From the NCBI RefSeq assembly GCF_023653455.1, contig NZ_JAKEDR010000089.1, positions 1 through 13,497 of the forward strand: a DNA stretch of 13,497 nt. The letters are read 5' to 3'. Below the pieces are notes generated by a model. That model was given only the letters and a program-made list of their open reading frames with translations. It made no database searches and had not been told where the DNA came from. Below are positions 8,280 through 13,497 of the stretch, in pieces. Every line of letters begins with the position of its first letter. Position 1 is the stretch's first letter. Source of the DNA: Paraclostridium ghonii (GTDB lineage Bacteria > Bacillota > Clostridia > Peptostreptococcales > Peptostreptococcaceae). Both the position numbers and the translations under genes were made by a program.

Positions 8280-8348
8280 ATATAGTGCATTCCTTCACTA
8301 AAGCCTAAAAAGAGCGGTTTTAACGTTTTATTAGATTATACACTATAT
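8280..8348 (+). repeat. Stem-loop repeat element, copy E2 (probable terminator of copy 1)
   Basis: An 8-bp outer stem ATATAGTG/CACTATAT (8280-8287 with 8341-8348) is followed directly by a T-run. The core at 8296-8328 differs from E1 and E3 by one base (8318), which turns a G-C pair of the inner stem into G-U (8299-8305 with 8316-8322). The outer stem is unrelated in length and sequence to that of E1. It begins 20 nt after the stop of copy 1. Confidence 0.82.
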
Positions 8349-8443
8349 TTTTATTATGAAAAATTAAACTAAGATTTATCGAAGGAAATTAGAAAGTAAA
8401 GTTTAAACAAATTAAGATAGATAATCTTTAGGAGGTATAAAGT

Positions 8444-9052
8444 TTGAAAGTATACATAACGAGGCATGGAGAAACAGACTGGAATGTAAAAGGTAAAATG
8501 CAAGGATGTAAAGATTCAAATTTAACAGAACAAGGGAAGAAAGAAGCTTTAAATCTAGGCAATAGATTAAAAGATATTAAAATAGATTATATATATACTA
8601 GCCCACTAACAAGAGCATATGATACAGCACTACTTATAAAAGGAAATAGAGATATACCTATAGGAACATATGAAAACTTAAAAGAAATGAATTTTGGCAT
8701 ATGGGAAGGTATGTATAGTGATGATGTTGCAAGAGAATATGAAAATGAGTACTATAAGTTTTGGAACGAACCTCACCTATATACATCAACAGGTGGAGAA
8801 ACTTTTGAAGAACTTATAAAAAGAGTTAAAATTACTTTAAATGACATTACAAATCAAAATAAGGGTGAAGATATATTATTAGTTACACATTCAATAATTA
8901 TAAAAGCTATATATTCAATTATCAAAAAATATGAACTAAAGGATTTTTGGAATCCTCCATATATAAAGAATACGTGTGTAACAATATTAGAATTCAATGA
9001 AGGTAACTATAAATTTATATTAGAAGCAGATGTATCACACGTTGAAAATTAA
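8444..9052 (+). CDS. Histidine phosphatase (phosphoglycerate mutase-like), substrate unknown
   Basis: The protein is a 202-aa cytoplasmic member of the histidine phosphatase superfamily. RHGET near the N-terminus gives the phosphorylated His8 with Arg7. TSPLTRAYDTA contains the phosphate-binding Arg57, KEMNFGIWEG gives the likely acid Glu81, and VTHS gives His149. It lacks the length and extra loops of glycolytic phosphoglycerate mutase, so a phosphatase is more likely. The family includes CobC and sugar- or nucleotide-phosphate phosphatases, and the sequence does not choose among them. It starts at TTG 8444, 7 nt after TAGGAGGT. It lies between lipoprotein copies 1 and 2 and has its own strong terminator; I saw no clear promoter in the 95-nt gap before it. 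Confidence 0.88.
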   Translation: MKVYITRHGETDWNVKGKMQGCKDSNLTEQGKKEALNLGNRLKDIKIDYIYTSPLTRAYDTALLIKGNRDIPIGTYENLKEMNFGIWEGMYSDDVAREYENEYYKFWNEPHLYTSTGGETFEELIKRVKITLNDITNQNKGEDILLVTHSIIIKAIYSIIKKYELKDFWNPPYIKNTCVTILEFNEGNYKFILEADVSHVEN

Positions 9053-9122
9053 TAAAAAATAGGTTTGTTAGATAATTTAATTCATCAAAAACTATATCTA
9101 AAAATATTGATAATGAAATAAG

Positions 9123-9169
9123 AACTGTACATGAAATAAAATTACCTCTTCATGTGCAGTTTATTTTTT
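9123..9169 (+). terminator. Rho-independent terminator after the histidine phosphatase gene
   Basis: A 13-bp stem with one G-U pair (9123-9135 with 9149-9161; arms AACTGTACATGAA and TTCATGTGCAGTT) is followed by TATTTTTTATG. The T-tract and position about 70 nt past the stop codon make this a convincing terminator. The remaining sequence up to 9254 is AT-rich, with no promoter I would defend. Confidence 0.85.
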
Positions 9170-9266
9170 ATGTTAAATTGTTAGAAAATTAAGTTAAAAG
9201 GTTATCAAGGAAATATGGCGAATATTCAATAAGTTTGGTAAAAAATGACAAATTAAGGGGGGCATT

Positions 9267-10682
9267 ATGAAAAAGAAATTATTTGGAGTAGTATTAGTAA
9301 CAAGTATGTTATTAATATCAGGATGTACATCTACTAAAAGTGTAGATGTAAATATACTAGCAACTACAGATTTACATGGAGTGTTAACAAATGAACTAAG
9401 TGAGTATGTAGTAAATGAAAAAAAGAAAGATAAAAACATTACTTTAGTAGATGCAGGTGATTTTTATGATAGTGAATTTGGGACATCTGGGGATATGTTA
9501 AAATTTTTTGATCAAAGACGAGAGAGTTTTCAAAATAATAAAGCACAAAATGGAGATATACATATAGCAAAAGAAATGAAAGATATTGGATATGAGACTG
9601 TCACTCTTGGAAATCATGAATTTATAGGGGATAAACAAGAGCTAGACAATATTATATCTAGCTTTAAAAAACAAAAAATAGATGTATTATCAGCAAATAC
9701 ATATAAGAAAAATGGAGAAAGCTATACAAAACCTTACGTTATAAAGAAAATAGAAACTCCACAGGGGACTGTAAAAGTAGGAATACTTGGTCTTACTATA
9801 AAAGAAGTTGGCGAAAGTAAAAAGTGGGATGGAGAGAAATTAGTAAAAGTAGATTCTTTAGAGCTTAAAGATCAAGAAGGTTTCAAGGGAGAACTTTATA
9901 TGAACGATTTAGTAGAAGATGCTAAAAAGTGGGTTAAAGTTATGAAAGAAAAAGATAAAGCTGATGTTATAGTAGCTGTTGCTCATACTGGAGAAAAACC
10001 TAAAAAGCCAAGAAATCCAGGAAATAGAATACAAGACTTAGCTACACAAGTTGATGGCATAGATGCAATTGTAGCAGGACATAATCATGATCAAATTAAA
10101 CAACATGATTATAAAAATAAGTCAGGAAAAGATGTTATAGTAACAGAACCTGGTAAGCATGGAGAATGCATTTCAAAGATAAATTTAAAGTTAGAAAAGA
10201 ATAACGATAAATGGGAAGTTATAAATAAGTCTAGTGATATAGTTCAATTTGAAAAAAGTAAAAAAGCTTTAAGTCAAATGAGTGATAATCTAAGTGAATT
10301 TATTTCTTCTTGTCCTAGAGAAGATAAGTTAGGTGAAAAGATAAGCTTTGGGAAGATAATGAAGTTTAAATGGGATAAATTATATGTATTTAGTCCAAAA
10401 ACGTCAAGAGATAAAATTTATGACACTGTAGGATATAAGTTTTTAAACATTGCTGAAAGTAATAACCCACAGTTGGTATTTATGAATGGAAATGAAGTTG
10501 CTTTATGCTTGAGTGGAAATAACGGCTGGGAACCTTGGAGCTTTGATTTTAAAGAATCAGATTTTAAAGATGAAGTCTTAACTATTGCACCTGATAAAAA
10601 TGATTGTTTCATAATGGAAAAAGGAAAGGATAATCCAAATACTAATACTTCGGGAATTAAATTTGTCTATACATCTAATTAG
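9267..10682 (+). CDS. Metallophosphoesterase lipoprotein, copy 2 (5'-nucleotidase-like)
   Basis: This 471-aa predicted surface lipoprotein has a signal peptide ending ISGC with lipidated Cys20. The calcineurin-like phosphoesterase domain spans about residues 28-310. Its expected metal ligands are Asp35 and His37 (TTDLHG), Asp65 (DAGD), Asn116 (GNHE), His240 (AHTGE), and His272 and His274 (GHNH); His117 is the catalytic histidine. These match the UshA/YfkN 5'-nucleotidase and cyclic-nucleotide phosphodiesterase family. The Asp that normally follows GNHEF is Ile120 here. The usual large nucleotide-binding C-terminal domain is missing. Instead, about residues 355-471 form a short domain with FKWDKLYVFSPKTSRDKIY. 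The start follows AAGGGGGG. The substrate is probably a phosphate ester outside the cell, but it is not determinable from sequence. Confidence 0.85.
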   Translation: MKKKLFGVVLVTSMLLISGCTSTKSVDVNILATTDLHGVLTNELSEYVVNEKKKDKNITLVDAGDFYDSEFGTSGDMLKFFDQRRESFQNNKAQNGDIHIAKEMKDIGYETVTLGNHEFIGDKQELDNIISSFKKQKIDVLSANTYKKNGESYTKPYVIKKIETPQGTVKVGILGLTIKEVGESKKWDGEKLVKVDSLELKDQEGFKGELYMNDLVEDAKKWVKVMKEKDKADVIVAVAHTGEKPKKPRNPGNRIQDLATQVDGIDAIVAGHNHDQIKQHDYKNKSGKDVIVTEPGKHGECISKINLKLEKNNDKWEVINKSSDIVQFEKSKKALSQMSDNLSEFISSCPREDKLGEKISFGKIMKFKWDKLYVFSPKTSRDKIYDTVGYKFLNIAESNNPQLVFMNGNEVALCLSGNNGWEPWSFDFKESDFKDEVLTIAPDKNDCFIMEKGKDNPNTNTSGIKFVYTSN

Positions 10683-10699
10683 CATATATTAGGCTTGAA

Positions 10700-10774
10700 G
10701 TTGTATATAGAACATTTCCTTCACTAAAGCCTAAAAAGAGCGGCTTTAACGTTTCGGCATGTACTATATACAAC
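10700..10774 (+). repeat. Stem-loop repeat element, copy E3
   Basis: The outer stem is 11 bp (10700-10710 with 10764-10774), one mismatch, then 4 bp (10712-10715 with 10759-10762). The 33-nt core at 10722-10754 is identical to that of E1, with inner stem 10725-10731 paired with 10742-10748. It begins 17 nt after the stop of lipoprotein copy 2. No good T-run follows, so a terminator role is weaker here than for E2. Confidence 0.82.
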
Positions 10775-10838
10775 ACATTCGCTATTTGCTTTATATATTT
10801 TAGAAAGTATGTCATTAAAATACGGCATCCTTTATTTA

Positions 10839-10850
10839 AGGTTATAACCT
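10839..10850. promoter_or_regulatory. 12-bp perfect palindrome upstream of lipoprotein copy 3
   Basis: AGGTTATAACCT is a perfect palindrome 97 nt before the start of copy 3, followed by a partial repeat AGGTTTG (10858-10864). It could be an operator. No partner regulator can be assigned and no strong promoter was recognised beside it. Confidence 0.3.
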
Positions 10851-10946
10851 GTAGATAGGTTTGAGAGAGTAGATAATTTTAAAAATAAATAATTAATATT
10901 TAATGCTATTTATATAGACAAGATGAAGAAAGGGACAATATATTTT

Positions 10947-12335
10947 ATGAATAAAAAATTAATATGTACAATTATAGGAACGGCTACAATATTAATAGCT
11001 GGATGCACTTCTACTAAAACAACAAATATAAGTGTATTAGCGACTACTGATTTACATGGAACTTTACCATATGAGTTGAATGATTATGTTAAAAATGAAA
11101 AAAAGAAAGATGAGAATGTTACTTTAGTAGATGCAGGAGATTTCTTTGACTTTGGATTTGGAGTATCGGATGATATGAATAAATATCTAGATAAAATGAG
11201 GGAGAATAACTATTCTAAAAAGTATATGGAAGTACCTATAGCAAAAGAAATGAAGGATATTGGGTATGATGCAGTAGTTCTTGGAAATCATGAATTTGTA
11301 TGTAATTCTAAAGATACTTTAGACAACATGATATCTAGTTTTGAAAAACAAAAGATAGATATTTTATCAGCAAATACATATAAAAAAAATGGAGATAGCT
11401 ATATAAAACCATATGTTATAAAAGAGTTGAAGACTTCAGAAGGGACTGTTAAATTAGGAATTTTAGGACTCACTATAAAAGAAGTTGGAGAAGATGATGG
11501 AGATTTAAAAGATATGCAAGGATATAACCAAGAACTATATATGAATGATTTAGTAGAAGATGCTAAAAAATGGGTTAAGGTTATGAAAGAAAAAGATAAA
11601 GCTGATATTGTAGTAGCTGTTGCACATACTGGGGAAAAGCCTAAAAAGCCAAGACATCCAGGAAATAGAATACAAGATTTAGCTACACAAGTTGATGGGA
11701 TAGATGCAATTGTAGCAGGGCATAACCATGATCAAATTAAACAACATGATTATAAAAATAAGTCAGGAAAAGATGTTATAGTAACAGAACCTGGTAAGCA
11801 TGGAGAATGTATTTCAAAGATAAATTTAAAGTTAGAAAAGAAAAAAGATAAATGGGAAGTTATAAATAAGTCTAGTGATATAGTACAATTTGAAAAAAGT
11901 AAGAAAGAATTAGAAGATATATCTAATAATGAATATAATTTAGATACTAAAATTACTGATATAAGTGATGATGTAAAAGAAACGAGTATATCAAACTTAA
12001 AACCTTTTGAATGGGATAAGGCATATGCATTTAAGATAGGGACTCCAAGAGAAGAAATCTATAAAACTATTGGACATAAGCTTTTAAATATTGGAGAATC
12101 AGAGGCTGAAGATTTTAATCAAGTTATATTTATGAAAGATGATAATGTAGTTTGTTATTTATATGGAAAGAAATATATAGAAGGATTTGGTATGAATTTT
12201 AATGAAAAAGATTTTAAAGGTAATGTTTTAGAAATTATTCCTGGTAAAAATGATAAGTTTACTATTGATAAAAGTGAGAAAGAACCTCAACATGGACTTA
12301 CCATAGTTAATTTAAACTATGTAGGAAAGGAATAA
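10947..12335 (+). CDS. Metallophosphoesterase lipoprotein, copy 3 (5'-nucleotidase-like)
   Basis: This 462-aa paralogue has the same plan: lipoprotein signal ending IAGC (Cys20), TTDLHG, DAGD, GNHEF, AHTGE and GHNHD, then a short C-terminal domain. The start chosen is ATG 10947, because its context (AAAGGGACAATATATTTT before ATGAATAAAAA) matches that of copy 1. The in-frame ATG at 10923 lies before this AAAGGGA site and would add eight residues in front of the signal peptide. The signal peptide is nearly identical to copy 1, but the C-terminal third is the most diverged of the three. It contains FEWDKAYAFKIGTPREEIY, NQVIFMKDDNVVCYLYG and an inserted linker after residue 325. Residues after GNHEF are V and C, so the usual dyad Asp is absent here too. 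Substrate unknown. Confidence 0.85.
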   Translation: MNKKLICTIIGTATILIAGCTSTKTTNISVLATTDLHGTLPYELNDYVKNEKKKDENVTLVDAGDFFDFGFGVSDDMNKYLDKMRENNYSKKYMEVPIAKEMKDIGYDAVVLGNHEFVCNSKDTLDNMISSFEKQKIDILSANTYKKNGDSYIKPYVIKELKTSEGTVKLGILGLTIKEVGEDDGDLKDMQGYNQELYMNDLVEDAKKWVKVMKEKDKADIVVAVAHTGEKPKKPRHPGNRIQDLATQVDGIDAIVAGHNHDQIKQHDYKNKSGKDVIVTEPGKHGECISKINLKLEKKKDKWEVINKSSDIVQFEKSKKELEDISNNEYNLDTKITDISDDVKETSISNLKPFEWDKAYAFKIGTPREEIYKTIGHKLLNIGESEAEDFNQVIFMKDDNVVCYLYGKKYIEGFGMNFNEKDFKGNVLEIIPGKNDKFTIDKSEKEPQHGLTIVNLNYVGKE

Positions 12336-12342
12336 TGATGTA

Positions 12343-12396
12343 GATTGTAATCGCTAGATTCATTTACTAAATTATAAAAATATAATTACAGTTTTT
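12343..12396 (+). terminator. Weak terminator-like hairpin after lipoprotein copy 3
   Basis: GATTGTAAT (12343-12351) can pair with ATTACAGTT (12385-12393) using two G-U pairs, followed by TTT. The stem is weak and the loop is long (33 nt). The segment ATTCATTTACTAAA loosely resembles the start of the repeat core but lacks its second half. Confidence 0.35.
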
Positions 12397-12411
12397 ATAA
12401 GTATTAAGGCT

Positions 12412-12455
12412 AAAGGGATATCATACATTGTTTAATGTGATATTCCTTTTAAATT
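12412..12455 (+). terminator. Probable rho-independent terminator between copy 3 and sdpR
   Basis: The stem AAAGGGATATCA (12412-12423) pairs with TGATATTCCTTT (12438-12449) with one G-U pair. Above it, after a 2-nt bulge, lies CATT/AATG (12426-12429 with 12434-12437). The tail reads CCTTTTAAATT. It separates the lipoprotein unit from the sdpR-sdpI promoter. Confidence 0.65.
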
Positions 12456-12490
12456 GTAATTGGGATTATATATATATAAATTAATATGTG

Positions 12491-12519
12491 TTGCAATTAA
12501 AAATTAAGAGGACTATAAT
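12491..12519 (+). promoter_or_regulatory. Strong predicted promoter of the sdpR-sdpI operon
   Basis: TTGCAA (12491-12496) and a perfect TATAAT (12514-12519) are spaced by exactly 17 bp. The predicted start site falls at about 12526, immediately before the palindrome at 12530-12553. Confidence 0.75.
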
Positions 12520-12529
12520 AAAAATATAG

Positions 12530-12553
12530 ATATTTAACTAATTAGCTAAATAT
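12530..12553. promoter_or_regulatory. 24-bp palindrome, candidate operator of the ArsR-type repressor
   Basis: The two 12-bp halves, ATATTTAACTAA (12530-12541) and TTAGCTAAATAT (12542-12553), are complementary at 11 of 12 positions. The site begins about 4 bp after the expected transcription start and ends 20 bp before the repressor gene. ArsR-family repressors typically bind AT-rich dyads at such positions. Autoregulation is inferred from position and symmetry. Confidence 0.65.
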
Positions 12554-12573
12554 ATAAAGAAAGGAATGCATTC

Positions 12574-12831
12574 ATGGGAAAGGTATTTAAAGCTTTAAGT
12601 GATGAAACTAGAAGAGAAATTTTGAAACTTTTAAATAAACAAGATTTAAGTGCAGGGGAGATATCTAAACATTTTGAGATGTCAAAGCCATCTATATCTA
12701 AACATTTGGATATTTTAAGAGATGCAGAACTTATAAGTTCTGAAAAAAAGGGGCAATTTGTTATTTACTCTATAAACACTTCTGTAATTCAAGAGGTCTT
12801 AGGTAATTTTTTAGATATATTTCAAAAATAA
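12574..12831 (+). CDS. ArsR-family winged-helix repressor, SdpR-like
   Basis: The 85-aa protein is a single winged-helix domain. FKALSDETRREILKLL is the typical ArsR/SdpR N-terminal helix. SAGEISKHFEMSKPSISKHL is the helix-turn-helix, and the wing contains KKGQFVIYSIN. No cysteine is present, so the metal-sensing sites of true ArsR/SmtB proteins are absent. This fits the SdpR subgroup, in which the membrane protein SdpI encoded next door is thought to control the repressor. The start follows AAAGGA with an 8-nt spacer. The next gene begins 18 nt after the stop. The likely target is the palindrome just upstream, giving autorepression. Assignment to SdpR rests on size, lack of metal ligands and the neighbour. 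Confidence 0.85.
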   Translation: MGKVFKALSDETRREILKLLNKQDLSAGEISKHFEMSKPSISKHLDILRDAELISSEKKGQFVIYSINTSVIQEVLGNFLDIFQK

Positions 12832-12849
12832 CAAAAAGGGGATGTTTGT

Positions 12850-13449
12850 GTGAAAAAATTTGATATTACAAGAATAGTACTTTTAATAGCATCATTAATA
12901 ATAGTAATTGCAGGAACTATAATTCCTGATACTGATTTTAAATTTTCTATTGTAATAATCATTGCTATTATTTCTTTAGTTATAGTAGATATAAAAGCAC
13001 CAGCCATATCTAATTTATCAGAAGAAAATCCTAAAATTAAGACTATGAGATTTCTAAATAGATTGGGAATAATTATATTTGTAACTTGTTATATATTATC
13101 AATATTACCATCAACTAAAAATTTACTAAATTTGAAACATAATAATATGGTTGCAATAACATTAGCTTCTTTATTTATCATGGTTTTTGGAAATTATGCA
13201 CCTAAAATACCATTTAATAGATATTTAGGATTAAGACTTCCTTGGACTATAAGGGATGAAGATACCTGGAAATTAGCACATAAAATTTTAGGATATACAT
13301 CATTTCCTATTGCGATAATAATGTTTATTGCTTCATTTTTCTTTAAGATAGAAACAGTTTCAACTATTTGTGTTTTATCTTGGATTATAATTCCTGGATT
13401 ATATTCATTTATTTTTTACTATAAAAAAATGAAGGGAATACAACTATAA
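12850..13449 (+). CDS. SdpI-family membrane protein (immunity/signal transducer type)
   Basis: The protein has 199 aa and about six membrane segments (near residues 8-25, 31-47, 72-87, 99-114, 147-164, 168-190). The stretch GNYAPKIPFNRYLGLRLPWT (114-133), followed by DEDTWKLAHKILGY, is the SdpI signature. Bacillus subtilis SdpI gives immunity to the SdpC toxin and sequesters SdpR at the membrane. Here the N-terminal region differs in sequence, so the function is inferred by family and by pairing with the ArsR-type gene. The start is GTG 12850, 8 nt after AGGGG (12837-12841); the nearby ATG at 12842 runs into a stop after three codons. No toxin gene is seen next to it. Its stop codon lies inside the terminator stem that follows. 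Confidence 0.85.
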   Translation: MKKFDITRIVLLIASLIIVIAGTIIPDTDFKFSIVIIIAIISLVIVDIKAPAISNLSEENPKIKTMRFLNRLGIIIFVTCYILSILPSTKNLLNLKHNNMVAITLASLFIMVFGNYAPKIPFNRYLGLRLPWTIRDEDTWKLAHKILGYTSFPIAIIMFIASFFFKIETVSTICVLSWIIIPGLYSFIFYYKKMKGIQL

Positions 13450-13486
13450 AAAATACCTATCAATTCTGATAGGTATTTTTTATAGT
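13443..13486. terminator. 20-bp perfect hairpin, bidirectional-type terminator after sdpI
   Basis: ACTATAAAAAATACCTATCA (13443-13462) is perfectly complementary to 13467-13486, with a 4-nt loop. The A-run in the left arm and the T-run in the right arm allow termination on both strands. The stem includes the sdpI stop codon (13447-13449), so terminator and gene end overlap. Confidence 0.85.
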
Positions 13487-13497
13487 TCATTTATAAG

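Noticed and set aside
9194..9439. 81-codon minus-strand open frame before and across the start of lipoprotein copy 2
   Set aside because: It overlaps a clearly coding region on the other strand and has no recognisable motif or initiation site.
6661..10774. Stem-loop repeats as integron attC sites following gene cassettes
   Set aside because: attC sites have conserved ends and a variable centre. Here the centre is conserved and the ends vary, and there is no integrase gene in the window.
6661..10774. Stem-loop repeats as a CRISPR array
   Set aside because: The copies are 1.6 to 2.4 kb apart with genes between them, not regularly spaced short repeats.
12343..12396. A fourth core copy of the stem-loop element after lipoprotein copy 3
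   Set aside because: Only ATTCATTTACTAAA resembles the core; the AAAAAGAGCGG loop and the second stem arm are absent.
12574..12831. Metal-responsive ArsR/SmtB repressor
   Set aside because: The protein contains no cysteine and lacks the usual metal-binding motif; the SdpI-family neighbour fits an SdpR-like role better.

Overview
The window is very AT-rich, uses AGA/ATA codons heavily and has strong AGGAGG-type ribosome binding sites. Every supported gene is on the + strand. This fits a low-GC Firmicute of class Clostridia, plausibly a Peptostreptococcaceae or Clostridium-like gut or soil anaerobe; the sequence alone does not fix the genus. No rRNA, tRNA, CRISPR array or transposase gene was seen.

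Region 1 (about 1-5440) is a complete polyamine operon with its methyl-donor supply. A near-consensus promoter (174-201) precedes arginine decarboxylase (speA, read from a TTG codon), AdoMet decarboxylase (speD), spermidine synthase (speE), agmatinase (speB) and S-adenosylmethionine synthetase (metK). Together they encode arginine -> agmatine -> putrescine, methionine -> SAM -> decarboxylated SAM, and putrescine + dcSAM -> spermidine. A long hairpin after metK closes the unit.

Region 2 (5441-6634) is a PadR-family regulator followed at once by a membrane protein with an N-terminal HAAS-like domain, a common sensor/regulator pairing. A promoter and inverted repeats upstream suggest autoregulation.

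Region 3 (6661-12335) is the most unusual part. Three paralogous lipoproteins each combine a 5'-nucleotidase-type metallophosphoesterase domain with a short non-canonical C-terminal domain. The first is interrupted by one in-frame TAA; the other two are intact. A histidine-phosphatase gene lies between copies 1 and 2. Three copies of a stem-loop element, with a 33-nt near-invariant core inside a variable outer stem, lie before copy 1, after copy 1 and after copy 2. The metK hairpin looks like a diverged fourth member. The middle part of the lipoprotein genes is far more conserved than the ends, suggesting recent duplication or gene conversion.

Region 4 (12343-13486) holds two terminator-like hairpins, then an sdpR-sdpI-like pair (ArsR-type repressor and SdpI-family membrane protein). 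It has a near-perfect promoter, a 24-bp operator-like palindrome and a 20-bp perfect terminator hairpin. No sdpC-like toxin gene is visible in the window.
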